Shown: positions 45,408-56,955, counted from the stretch's first letter. The stretch is 64,000 nucleotides of DNA from Ornithodoros turicata (GCF_037126465.1 NC_088203.1:92256668-92320667), one strand, 5' to 3'. Notes: generated from the letters alone by a model not told the origin. Translations and numbers: made by a program.

Positions 45408-46309
45408 CAGTCGACCCCCGTTTATCCGGACGGTGCCGTTCCCGGCGAAATCGTCCGGATACCGGGGCATCCGGATAAATGAAACGACCGAATAGAAACG
45501 TCCTACAGAGCAAGGTTTAATTAAAACACAGAGATCTCGTCAATGACAGCTGTTACATAGTAGTGTAGGCACTCGATTCCTGCAGACTTTTGCTAATTGC
45601 ATAGAGTTGAGCCACGCTGTTGCGCTGCTCGAAGAATGTCAGTACAGACGCAAAGTGTCAATGTCGGAGCCTTGTTTCTCACTGGCGTCATCGGCACCGT
45701 CTTGCTGCACATCATCGGAGGCAACAGCAGCAATCACACAGTCATCAGTCATAGCTGCACACGCATCATCATCCTTATCATCGTCAACGTAGTCAGAAAT
45801 CGCAGCATCATCTACGGCAGTCGCAGTGAGCCTCTGCATCAGGGATCGCAGCTCAGCTAGGGAATGTCTTCATCGGCCAACGGGCCGTAAGCAGCAGGCC
45901 GTCGGGTTGGAGTTTTCCCCTCTAGAACCGCACAGTGCTCGAGATATTTCCAAATGACTCGACTGGTCAACGTTACCCAACGCACACAAATAGAAAAGGG
46001 GGTCATCGTGCACGGTTGTCTCCCCTACGGAGGAATGTAGGTCCCTGACGTGTGGCGGGAATAACCCCAACACGGCGAAAAGGGTGACGAAGCGGGGTCA
46101 GCGTCTCCTTTTACTCACGGTAGTCCGGATATCTGAAGCTGGATTACAAGAATTTTCGACTTTCGTTCCCTGGAATTCTTGTCCGAGTCCGGAAGCTGAA
46201 GTCCGGATAAACGAGAACAAAATACATGGAGGAAAATCCGTTCCCGTGCCTTTTGTCCGGATACCGCGGGATCCGGATAAATGAAGTCCGGATAAACGGG
46301 GGTTGACTG
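45408..46309. mobile_element. Tigger/pogo-type element, 902 bp
   Basis: Ends CAGTCGACCCCCGTTTATCC and (complement) CAGTCAACCCCCGTTTATCC are inverted repeats of about 24 bp, flanked by TA at 45406-45407 and 46310-46311. The CAGTC...GTTTATCCGGA end and TA target are characteristic of Tigger elements. Further ATCCGGATAAA motifs repeat inside both ends. Only a transposase C-terminal remnant persists, so it is a deletion derivative. It postdates the monomer it interrupts. Confidence 0.9.
45639..45839 (-). pseudogene. Tigger transposase C-terminal acidic remnant
   Basis: The minus-strand frame encodes an Asp-rich stretch (DYVDDDKDDDACAAMTDD). Acidic tails of this type follow the DDE catalytic domain in Tigger/pogo transposases. 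Neither the DDE core nor the DNA-binding domains are present. Confidence 0.5.
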
Positions 46310-46949
46310 TAATAAGAAATGACCCTATTGAGCTGAGGCTAGCCACACATATTTGGTAAAATGTGGTCCTTGTTCGGCAGCTGGATGGTACAGGAAAAAC
46401 AACCGCCGAAATTTTGCCTCAGAAAACACCAAGAGGTTAGTCTTACCTTCTTTTCCATGCCCTGTGCAATAGCGAACATGCTCCCACTGAGCCGAAACTA
46501 AGCACACACATTCAGCTCTTTGTTGCGCAGGTAGAATGAGAGGAAGAACGACCGCCGAAATTTGGCGTCAGAAAAGAGCAAGAGGTTGGTCTTACCTTCT
46601 TTTCCATGTTCAGTGAAATAATAAGAAATGACCCTATTGAGCTGAGGGTAGCCACACATATTTGGTAAAATGTGCTCCTTGTTCTGCAGGTGGAATGGGA
46701 CAGGAAAAACAACCGCCGAAATTTGGCCTCAGAAAACACCAAGAGGTTAGTCTTACCTTCTTTTCCATGCTCTGTGCAACAGCGAACATGCTCCCATTGA
46801 GCCGAAACTAAGCACACACATTCAGCTCTTTGTTCCGCAGGTAGAATGAGAGGAAGAACGACCGGCGAAATTGAGCATCAGAAAACACCAAGAGGTTAGC
46901 CGTATCTTCTTTTCCATGATCAGTGAAATAAGCAATGACCCTATTGAGC

Positions 46950-49900
46950 TGAGGCTAGCCACACATATTTGGTAAAATGTGGTCCTTGTTCGGCAGCTGG
47001 ATGGTACAGGAAAAACAACCGCCGAAATTTTGCCTCAGAAAACACCAAGAGGTTAGTCTTACCTTCTTTTCCATGCCCTGTGCAATAGCGAACATGCTCC
47101 CACTGAGCCGAAACTAAGCACACACATTCAGCTCTTTGTTGCGCAGGTAGAATGAGAGGAAGAACGACCGCCGAAATTTGGCGTCAGAAAAGAGCAAGAG
47201 GTTGGTCTTACCTTCTTTTCCATGTTCAGTGAAATAATAAGAAATGACCCTATTGAGCTGAGGCTAGCCACACATATTTGGTAAAATGTGGTCCTTGTTC
47301 GGCAGCTGGATGGTACAGGAAAAACAACCGCCGAAATTTTGCCTCAGAAAACACCAAGGCGTCTTACCTTCTTTTCCATGCCCTGTGCAATAGCGAACAT
47401 GCTCCCACTGAGCCGAAACTAAGCACACACATTCAGCTCTTTGTTGCGCAGGTAGAATGAGAGGAAGAACGACCGCCGAAATTTGGCGTCAGAAAAGAGC
47501 AAGAGGTTGGTCTTACCTTCTTTTCCATGTTCAGTGAAATAATAAGAAATGACCCTATTGAGCTGAGGCTAGCCACACATATTTGGTAAAATGTGGTCCT
47601 TGTTCGGCAGCTGGATGGTACAGGAAAAACAACCGCCGAAATTTTGCCTCAGAAAACACCAAGGCGTCTTACCTTCTTTTCCATGCCCTGTGCAATAGCG
47701 AACATGCTCCCACTGAGCCGAAACTAAGCACACACATTCAGCTCTTTGTTGCGCAGGTAGAATGAGAGGAAGAACGACCGCCGAAATTTGGCGTCAGAAA
47801 AGAGCAAGAGGTTGGTCTTACCTTCTTTTCCATGTTCAGTGAAATAATAAGAAATGACCCTATTGAGCTGAGGCTAGCCACACATATTTGGTAAAATGTG
47901 GTCCTTGTTCGGCAGCTGGATGGTACAGGAAAAACAACCGCCGAAATTTTGCCTCAGAAAACACCAAGGCGTCTTACCTTCTTTTCCATGCCCTGTGCAA
48001 TAGCGAACATGCTCCCACTGAGCCGAAACTAAGCACACACATTCAGCTCTTTGTTGCGCAGGTAGAATGAGAGGAAGAACGACCGCCGAAATTTGGCGTC
48101 AGAAAAGAGCAAGAGGTTGGTCTTACCTTCTTTTCCATGTTCAGTGAAATAATAAGAAATGACCCTATTGAGCTGAGGCTAGCCACACATATTTGGTAAA
48201 ATGTGGTCCTTGTTCGGCAGCTGGATGGTACAGGAAAAACAACCGCCGAAATTTTGCCTCAGAAAACACCAAGGCGTCTTACCTTCTTTTCCATGCCCTG
48301 TGCAATAGCGAACATGCTCCCACTGAGCCGAAACTAAGCACACACATTCAGCTCTTTGTTGCGCAGGTAGAATGAGAGGAAGAACGACCGCCGAAATTTG
48401 GCGTCAGAAAAGAGCAAGAGGTTGGTCTTACCTTCTTTTCCATGTTCAGTGAAATAATAAGAAATGACCCTATTGAGCTGAGGCTAGCCACACATATTTG
48501 GTAAAATGTGGTCCTTGTTCGGCAGCTGGATGGTACAGGAAAAACAACCGCCGAAATTTTGCCTCAGAAAACACCAAGGCGTCTTACCTTCTTTTCCATG
48601 CCCTGTGCAATAGCGAACATGCTCCCACTGAGCCGAAACTAAGCACACACATTCAGCTCTTTGTTGCGCAGGTAGAATGAGAGGAAGAACGACCGCCGAA
48701 ATTTGGCGTCAGAAAAGAGCAAGAGGTTGGTCTTACCTTCTTTTCCATGTTCAGTGAAATAATAAGAAATGACCCTATTGAGCTGAGGCTAGCCACACAT
48801 ATTTGGTAAAATGTGGTCCTTGTTCGGCAGCTGGATGGTACAGGAAAAACAACCGCCGAAATTTTGCCTCAGAAAACACCAAGGCGTCTTACCTTCTTTT
48901 CCATGCCCTGTGCAATAGCGAACATGCTCCCACTGAGCCGAAACTAAGCACACACATTCAGCTCTTTGTTGCGCAGGTAGAATGAGAGGAAGAACGACCG
49001 CCGAAATTTGGCGTCAGAAAAGAGCAAGAGGTTGGTCTTACCTTCTTTTCCATGTTCAGTGAAATAATAAGAAATGACCCTATTGAGCTGAGGCTAGCCA
49101 CACATATTTGGTAAAATGTGGTCCTTGTTCGGCAGCTGGATGGTACAGGAAAAACAACCGCCGAAATTTTGCCTCAGAAAACACCAAGGCGTCTTACCTT
49201 CTTTTCCATGCCCTGTGCAATAGCGAACATGCTCCCACTGAGCCGAAACTAAGCACACACATTCAGCTCTTTGTTGCGCAGGTAGAATGAGAGGAAGAAC
49301 GACCGCCGAAATTTGGCGTCAGAAAAGAGCAAGAGGTTGGTCTTACCTTCTTTTCCATGTTCAGTGAAATAATAAGAAATGACCCTATTGAGCTGAGGCT
49401 AGCCACACATATTTGGTAAAATGTGGTCCTTGTTCGGCAGCTGGATGGTACAGGAAAAACAACCGCCGAAATTTTGCCTCAGAAAACACCAAGGCGTCTT
49501 ACCTTCTTTTCCATGCCCTGTGCAATAGCGAACATGCTCCCACTGAGCCGAAACTAAGCACACACATTCAGCTCTTTGTTGCGCAGGTAGAATGAGAGGA
49601 AGAACGACCGCCGAAATTTGGCGTCAGAAAAGAGCAAGAGGTTGGTCTTACCTTCTTTTCCATGTTCAGTGAAATAATAAGAAATGACCCTATTGAGCTG
49701 AGGCTAGCCACACATATTTGGTAAAATGTGGTCCTTGTTCGACAGCTGGATGGTACAGGAAAAACAACCGCCGAAATTTTGCCTCAGAAAACACCAAGGC
49801 GTCTTACCTTCTTTTCCATGCCCTGTGCAATAGCGAACATGCTCCCACTGAGCCGAAACTAAGCACACACATTCAGCTCTTTGTTGCGCAGGTAGAATGA

Positions 49901-50865
49901 GAGGAAGAACGACAGCCGAAATTTGGCGTCAGAAAAGAGCAAGAGGTTGGTCTTACCTTCTTTTCCATGTTCAGTGAAATAATAAGAAATGACCCTATTG
50001 AGCTGAGGCTAGCCACACATATTTGGTAAAATGTGGTCCTTGTTCGGCAGCTGGATGGTACAGGAAAAACAACCGCCGAAATTTTGCCTCAGAAAACACC
50101 AAGGCGTCTTACCTTCTTTTCCATGCCCTGTGCAATAGCGAACATGCTCCCACTGAGCCGAAACTAAGCACACACATTCAGCTCTTTGTTGCGCAGGTAG
50201 AATGAGAGGAAGAACGACCGCCGAAATTTGGCGTCAGAAAAGAGCAAGAGGTTGGTCTTACCTTCTTTTCCATGTTCAGTGAAATAATAAGAAATGACCC
50301 TATTGAGCTGAGGCTAGCCACACATATTTGGTAAAATGTGGTCCTTGTTCGGCAGCTGGATGGTACAGGAAAAACAACCGCCGAAATTTTGCCTCAGAAA
50401 ACACCAAGGCGTCTTACCTTCTTTTCCATGCCCTGTGCAATAGCGAACATGCTCCCACTGAGCCGAAACTAAGCACACACATTCAGCTCTTTGTTGCGCA
50501 GGTAGAATGAGAGGAAGAACGACCGCCGAAATTTGGCGTCAGAAAAGAGCAAGAGGTTGGTCTTACCTTCTTTTCCATGTTCAGTGAAATAATAAGAAAT
50601 GACCCTATTGAGCTGAGGCTAGCCACACATATTTGGTAAAATGTGGTCCTTGTTCGGCAGCTGGATGGTACAGGAAAAACAACCGCCGAAATTTTGCCTC
50701 AGAAAACACCAAGGCGTCTTACCTTCTTTTCCATGCCCTGTGCAATAGCGAACATGCTCCCACTGAGCCGAAACTAAGCACACACATTCAGCTCTTTGTT
50801 GCGCAGGTAGAATGAGAGGAAGAACGACCGCCGAAATTTGGCGTCAGAAAACACCATGAGGTTAG
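46950..50865 (+). repeat. Array 1, 305-bp higher-order repeat, about 13 near-identical copies
   Basis: Exact 305-bp period (for example ATG at 47278, 47583, 47888 ... 50633). Copies are essentially identical; the unit at 49718-50022 has two private changes (GTTCGACAG at 49738 and GACAGCCG at 49910). Each dimer has cores after TGTTCGGCAG and TGTTGCGCAG. The first core's donor is altered: CAAGAGGTTAGTC has become CAAGGCGTC, removing GT. The second core keeps GAG|GTTGGTC. Sixty-codon open frames across each unit reflect this deletion and are not likely genes. Confidence 0.92.
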
Positions 50866-52110
50866 TCTCACCTTCTTTTCCATGATCATTGAAACAATAA
50901 AGATGCACCTACTGAGCTCAAACTACTCAAACTAAGCACACATATTCAACCCTTCATTCTGCAGCTCTTCTTCCTCAATGTGGTCTTCACCCCGCTGTTC
51001 AGACACAGACTAGGTTATGCTTCAACCTGCTTTGTGTTCCAACTGCGGTATAGTGGCAAGCATTCGACACGTCCTTATCGACTGCACTCTATACAGTTCG
51101 GAGAGAGCAATGCTCCAGTCCCAACTGACCCGTATCAACAAAAAGCCGCTCAGCCTTGCAGCAATCTTGGGTCCTTGTTCTAACCCTGTGCAGCACCGTC
51201 AACGCCTGCACTCATTCTATGTGTTCCTGACGTTTTCTAACCTGCTTGAACTCCTCTGACATCAGAGCTGTTGCCATGAATGCGGCGATGTGATCTTCAC
51301 AGCATTTCATCTCCGACCGGATGATTTACTATCCCCATCAGTTACGAAGCTCCTGCGTGTGTGATATCTCATGTGTGTGTGCGAGTGCGTATGCCTCATC
51401 TTTTTCATCGTCATCCCACTCATATACTAACCCACATGCACGGAGGTATGGTTGTTCATTCTGCAGGTGGAGTGAGACCTAGAAGGACAGGCGAAATTGA
51501 GCATCAGAAAACACCATGAGGTTCGTCTTGCATTCTTTTCCAGGTTCAGTGAAATGAGAAATTATCCTATTGAGCTGAAAATGGCCACATATATTTGGTA
51601 AAATCTGCACATGGACTGGTATAGGAAAAACAACCGCCGAAACTAGGCCTCAGGAAACACCCTGAGGTTAGTCTTACCTTCTATTCCATGCTCAGTGAAA
51701 TAATAAAAAATGTTCCTATTGAGCTGAGACTAAGCACAGATGCTCAGTAAAGGCTGCTATTTGTTCTGTGGGTAGAATGGGAGAGGACGAACGAGAGCCG
51801 AAATTTGCCCTCAGAAAACTCTTCTTACCTTTCACATATTCAGTGAATAATAAAAATGCTGCTATTGAGCAGAAAGTACGCACAAATACTAAGTAAAAGG
51901 TGTTGCTTATTCTGCGGGTAGAGTGGGAGAGGACGAACGAGAGCCGAAATTTGGCCTCCGAAAACTCTCACCTGTTTAGTGAAATAGTAAAAATTATCCT
52001 ATTGAGCTGAAACTAAGCGCACATGCTCAGTGAAACGTGCTCTTTATTCTGCAGATGGAATTCGAGAGGAATAACAACTGCAGACATTTGGCCGCAGCAA
52101 ACACTGTCAA
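50866..52110 (+). repeat. Array 1, diverged right margin
   Basis: Diverged cassettes continue to about 52110. The last core follows TTATTCTGCAG at about 52052 and reads ATGGAATTCGAGAGGAATAA. One monomer is split by a LINE insertion at 50965-51454. Confidence 0.8.
50965..51454 (+). mobile_element. 5'-truncated LINE insertion in array 1
   Basis: Flanked by a 12-bp duplication TTCATTCTGCAG (50953-50964 and 51455-51466), although this is also a normal monomer motif. The insert encodes a LINE ORF2 end: CSNCGIVASIRHVLIDC (C-x2-C-x7-H-x4-C) and AAILGPCSNP...FLTFSNLLELL, stop near 51259. The frame shifts near 51040. A 3' UTR with CATCGTCATCC motifs follows. Confidence 0.8.
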
Positions 52111-52526
52111 AAGGGACAGGACGGTGGTACCACGAGAATTTGACGGCGGAAGACCCTTTGTCGGGTGTCAATTCGTTCTTTATTCAGTTTCATTTAATAT
52201 GCCATTCAACTCTGTGTCTCTTTGATTCAGTGTTTAATAAAATTAATCCAAGCCATATAAAGCATGGTTTTGACGAAACAGTGCAGAATCGGTAAGCGAT
52301 CAAAGGTAAGCTATCTGATCGTAGATGGCCTACAGAATTTAATATTAAGCAGTGCTGGTTGTAGGAAGCTCTAACCGGACTTTTTAAACACCTGGAGTGT
52401 CCCATAATCAAATTTTGTAAAGTCTACTCATACGGAACTGCAGCGCCTCCGTTTACAAAAATTGTGCACAAAATCCTGCAAAAGAAACGCGAAAAAATGG
52501 ACTCTTCCAGCGTCAGGGTTTTCCTT

Positions 52527-52633
52527 GGACGAGTTCATTAATGGACTCGTCCGGGGATGGAAAGGACACCCCTCAGACGAGTCCATTCATGAACTCGTCC
52601 AAGGGGTGGCCTTTCCCTCCCCGGACGAGTCCA
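52527..52633. repeat. Compound palindrome of GGACGAGTCCAT modules
   Basis: Two near-perfect self-complementary modules (52527-52552 and 52576-52600, each GACGAGTYCATT...ACTCGTC) alternate with inverted arms (GGGGATGGAAAGGACACCCC at 52553-52572 and its complement-like partner at 52602-52622). A third half module follows at 52623-52633. The whole can fold in more than one way. Confidence 0.75.
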
Positions 52634-52654
52634 CTCCCTAGAAGTCACTTTGGA

Positions 52655-52801
52655 CGACCTTGAACGACCCTGAACGACCTCTATCTGACCTCTACATGAC
52701 CTCTAAAGCGACCTTCAAACTCTGAACAGTTTGTCGAAAAACGGCCCAAAAAAATTAATCCCGTTTGACCTTGTTTGACCTTGAATAACCTTGCTTGACC
52801 T
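52655..52801. promoter_or_regulatory. Periodic TGACCT/CGACCT array
   Basis: Six half-sites at 52655, 52665, 52675, 52686, 52697 and 52709 are followed by four at exactly 10-bp spacing (52766, 52776, 52786, 52796). TGACCT is the complement of AGGTCA, the nuclear-receptor half-site, and 4-bp spacing corresponds to a DR4 layout. Function is inference; it may simply be a decayed 10-bp repeat of a transposon. Confidence 0.4.
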
Positions 52802-52920
52802 CAAACGTGGCCTTGAATTAGTTCCGGACGTTCCCGCTAGGGGGCGCTGCACTTTGCGCAGGAAATTCAGGATTTTGGGCGCGAGAACTGCCAGTTTTGC
52901 CTATTCTACTGAGCACATCA

Positions 52921-52971
52921 ATGGACTCGTCCAATGGGGGTGTGCTTTACACCCCTGCAGGACGAGTCCAT
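52921..52971. repeat. Third hairpin of the GGACGAGTCCAT family
   Basis: ATGGACTCGTCC and GGACGAGTCCAT form the outer stem; GGGGGTGT and ACACCCCT form the inner stem around GCTTT. It shares the outer module with 52527-52633 and suggests one dispersed hairpin family or the ends of a single ~450-bp element. Confidence 0.7.
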
Positions 52972-52984
52972 TTCACTTAATGGA

Positions 52985-53692
52985 TCCGAACAAGATTTTC
53001 AGGTTAGAAAAAAGTCTAGAATGTCCTATGGGAGAGGGGTCGTGCTATCCTTCTCGCCCTTCTCGTAGTCTTTTACGGGGCGAACTTTTCAGGAGTAGTT
53101 TTAGCGCAATCTATAGGCAAGAGCCGCTTACCTTTCCAGCATTCTGAATTATGCAAATCTTCTTTGGCATCACGGTGTTACGAATAAATTTTATTCATTA
53201 CTAGAAAATAAAACGGACAAATGAAGTTTGTAATGGCACGTCTTTGTAGCCCTTCCTGCATAATTCCAACTGCAGAAACTATCGAGCAATATATACAGCA
53301 ATACAGAGCTCTCGGAGTTTTCTGAAGCCAAATTTCCAAAGTCCTTCCCCGCTCTTGAGATGAGCGTATGTAGTACAGATGGATGACAGAGAATAACAAC
53401 GAAACTGCAACGTGTGAACCCAGATATTTATTCGCATTATTTATTCATTCGCATTCCTCGCAGAATCCAACATATGTACACTCACGCTTCTGAACAACTG
53501 AAACTCTAACCGACATAATCAAAGGGGAGAATGGAGAAAGCATTCAAACTCCCTCCCCCTCTCGTCCTTCATTCCACGAACCTGTAGTTTCACCCTGTGC
53601 ACCCAAGGTCCTTCGTTCCCTTCATTTCCACATGCAAAATAAAGAGCACCCTCTATTGAGTCTATGTGCATGATTACAACGCGATATAAGCA
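52985..53692. other. Unassigned stretch between palindromes and hAT
   Basis: No gene supported; short open frames only. Confidence 0.45.
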
Positions 53693-53700
53693 CTTAAAAC

Positions 53701-54531
53701 TAGTAATGGCTAAGTTACTACAAAAAGTAAGTAAGTTAGTGGTAGCCTGCAAAGACAACTGAGTTGCAGTTACTGTTTTTGAAATGTAACTAGTAAAGTA
53801 ACTTGGATGCTCTACTGGTAACTTCTAAGGAAAAAAAGTCGAATAAACGCAAAAATCAGTTTTTGCACGGTGGGATTTAGTCTAGGTCAATGTTTCCCCA
53901 ACTGTGCTTCGCGACAGACTCAGCAAAGGGGGGGGGGGGCAGAGAGCACGAAGAGAAAGACACAAATAATGTCCATAGACCATGATCTGACCACTAGTAT
54001 GCGTTACAGAAGAGCTCCTGGGAGCAAACAAAGTCACTTCTCGAATAGGAACAGCCATTCCTGTTGAGATACTTAAGTTTTCTTCGTGCAATGACTTGTA
54101 GCCCAGCTGAGTACATAACTTTAATATCTCACCATATTAACCGCCAAATTACATTTCAGCGACAACTTTCGTTGCTACTGCTGATGCATTAAAATCGAAA
54201 AGCTCGTTTGGGAGGTGGGGGGAAGGAGGGGTTCCACGGTGCCTTATATTTTGGGTGAGAGGTAGTAGGGTAGAGTGTGGGAAGCACTGGTCTAGGTCAT
54301 ACTGGGCGTGTATGAGGTAACAACATTCATGGAATCCCTGATTAGGAAAAGTGGCAATGTACTTCAAGCCTAGGTCCACGCAAAATATTACCGTACCTGA
54401 GTAAATTGGCTTCATTTTGCAGTTACTTTAACCGCAACCATTAACTCATTACAGTTCGAAGTTACTTTTCTAGAATAGTAATTCGATACAGTTACAAGTT
54501 ACTTGGAACTTGTAGTTACTACCCAAGACTG
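53701..54531. mobile_element. hAT-type element between the two arrays
   Basis: Perfect 8-bp duplication CTTAAAAC at 53693-53700 and 54532-54539. The right end (complement CAGTCTTGGGTAGTAACTAC) is the common CAGTNTTGGG-AGTAAC hAT end; the left end (TAGTAATGGCTAAGTTACTA) is diverged. AGTTAC/GTAACT motifs fill both subterminal zones, as in 4011-4572. Non-coding; interrupted by a second hAT. Confidence 0.78.
53888..54289. mobile_element. hAT MITE nested inside a hAT
   Basis: Perfect 8-bp duplication GTCTAGGT at 53880-53887 and 54290-54297. Ends CAATGTTTCCCCAACTGTGC and (complement) CAGTGCTTCCCACACTCTAC are related to the widespread CAGTG-TTCCCAA hAT termini. 402 bp with a G-run near the left end; non-coding. 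Confidence 0.82.
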
Positions 54532-54539
54532 CTTAAAAC

Positions 54540-56955
54540 GGATATGCCTGACCCATTTGTGTTCTCTGAGGCCGAATTTCAAGTCCCACGCAACCTGTGC
54601 AATAAGAAGTATCTTCAACTGGTTGTGTGTACCTACTGTAAGCAATCTATGCACTTTTATTTCCGGAGGTCCTCCTTCCTGTGCTCAGTAGATCTGCAGA
54701 ATAAAGAGGAACTTTTATTGAGCAATGTGTGCTTAATTTCACCTCAATAGAAGCACTGTTAATGTTCCCAGGCAACTTGAGGCTAGTGTTGGGTTTTTCC
54801 TTTTGTATGTTCCAGCCTCAGAACAATCACTTTCTATCAAGAAAATTAGGATATAAGACTAACCTCTTGGTATTTTCTCAGGCCAAATTCCGGAGGTCCT
54901 CCTTCCTGTTCTCAGTAGACCTGCAGAATAAAGAGGAACATTTATTGAGCACTGTGTGCTTAATTTCATCTCAATAGAAGCAAGGTTAATGCTCCCAGGC
55001 ACCTTGAGGGTTGTGTTGGGTTTTTCCATTTGTATGTTCCAGCCTCAGAACAATCACTTTCCATCAAGAAAATTAGGATATAAGACTAACCGCTTAGTAT
55101 TTTATCAGGTCAAATTCCGGAGGTCCTCCTTCCTGTTGTCAGTAGACCCGCATAATAAAGAGGAACATTTATTGAGCACTGTGTGCTTACTTCCAGCTCA
55201 ATAGAAGCACTGTTAATGTTCCCAGGCAACTTGAGGCTTGCGTTGGGTTTTCCTTTTGTATGTTCCAGCTTCAGAACAATTACTTCCCATCAGGATAATT
55301 AGGATAAGACTAGCCTCGTGGTGTTCTTGGAGGCCTGATTCCGGAGGTCCTCCTTCCCGTTCTCAGTAGACCTGCAGAATTAAGAGGAACTTTTATTGAG
55401 CATTGCGTGCTTAATTTCAGCTCAATAGAAGCACTGGTAATGTCCCCAGGCAACTAAAGGCTTGTGGTGGGTTTTCTTTTTGTATGTTCCAGCTTCAGAA
55501 CAATTACTTTTCATGAGGGTAATTAGGATAAGACTAACTTCTTGGTGTTTTTGGAGGCCTGATGCTGGAGGTCCTCCTTCCTGTTCTAAGTAGACCTGCA
55601 GAATAAAGAGGAACTTTTATTGAGCATTGTGTGCTTAATTTCAGCTCAATAGAAGCCCTGTTAATGTTCCCACGCAACTTGAGGCTTCTGTTGGGTTTTC
55701 CTTCTGTATGTTCCAGCTTCAGAACAATTACTTTCATGAGGGTAATTAGGATAAGACTAACCTCTTGCTGTTTTTGGAGACCTGATTCCGAAGGTCTTCC
55801 TTCCTGTTCTCAGTAGACCTGCAGAACAAAGAGGAACTTTTTTGAGCATTGTGTGCTTAATTTCAGCTCCATAGAAGCACTGTTAGTGTTCCCAGGCACG
55901 TTGAAGCTTGTGTTGGGTTTTCCTTTTGTATGTTCCAGCTTCAGAACAATTACTTTTCATGAGGGTAATTAGGATAAGACTAACTTCTTGGTGGTTTTGG
56001 AGGCCTGATGCTGGAGGAAATCCTTCCTGTTCTAAGTAGACCTGCACAATAAAGATGAACTTTTATTGAGCATTGTGTGCTTAATTTCAGCTCAATAGAA
56101 GCACTGCTAATGTTACCAGGCAACTTGAGGCTTCTGTTGGGTTTTTCCTTTGTATGTTCCAGCCTCAGAACAATTACTTTCCATCAGGGTAATTAGGATA
56201 AGACTAACCTCTTGGTGTTTTTGGAGGCCTGATTCCGGAGGTCCTCCTTCCTGTTCTCAGTAAACCTGCAGAACAAAGAGGAACATTTTTTGAGCATTGT
56301 GTGCTTAATTTCAGCTCCATATAAGCACTGTTAACGTTCCCAGGTAACTTGAGGCTTCTGTTGGGTTTTTCCTTTGTATGTTCCAGCCTCAGAACAATTA
56401 CTTTCCATCAGGGTAATTAGGATAAGACTAACCTCTTGGTGTTTTTGGAGGCCTAATTCCGGAGGTCCTCCTTCCTGTTCTCAGTAGACCTGTAGGATAA
56501 AGAGAAACTTTTATTGAGCATTGTATGCTTAATTTCAGCTCAATAGAAGCACTGTTAATGTTCCCAAGAAACTTGAGGCTTCTGTTGGGTTTTCCTTTTG
56601 TATGTTCCGGCTTCAGAACAATTACTTTCATGAGGGTAATTAGGATAAGACTAACCTCTTGGTGTTTTTGGAGACCTGATTCCGGAGGTCTTCCTTCCTG
56701 TTCTCAGTAGACCTGCAGAATAAAGAGAAACTTTTTTGAGCATTGTGTGCTTAATTTCAGCTCCATAGAAGCACAGTTAGTGTTCCCAGGCACGTTGAAG
56801 CTTGTGTTGGGTTTTCCTTTTGTATGTTCCAGCTTCAGAACAATTACTTTCCATGAGGGTAATTAGGATAAGACTAACCTCTTGGTGTTTTTGGAGGCCT
56901 GATGCTGGAGGTCCTCCTTCCTGTTCTCAGTAGACCTGCAGAATAAAGAGGAACA
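54540..56955 (-). repeat. Array 2, left part: inverted exon-like cassettes, about 223 bp
   Basis: Ten or so monomers of about 223-227 bp. On the minus strand each reads ATTGAGCTGAAATTAAGCAC, TTTATTCTGCAG, a 57-nt core (GTCTACTGAGAACAGGAAGG...CACCAAGAG), then GTTAGTCTTATCC and a longer spacer. The landmarks match array 1 in order, so the arrays are related but oppositely oriented and with different spacer length. The leftmost monomers (54540-55200) are most diverged. Confidence 0.88.

Larger units (their letters stand above)
44760..46949 (+). repeat. Array 1, transitional monomers around a Tigger insertion
   Basis: Mixed dimers linking the 307-bp and 305-bp blocks; several pieces are identical to units in both (for example 46312-46560). 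A 902-bp DNA element occupies 45408-46309. Confidence 0.85.

Noticed and set aside
47278..50815. Twelve identical 60-codon open frames spaced 305 bp apart
   Set aside because: They arise because each 305-bp satellite unit lacks a stop in one frame after the donor-site deletion. They run across core and spacer alike and have no Kozak context or family match.
52527..52971. Hammerhead ribozyme suggested by GGACGAGTCC
   Set aside because: The invariant CTGATGA and GAAA core elements are absent; the motif is explained by simple palindromes.
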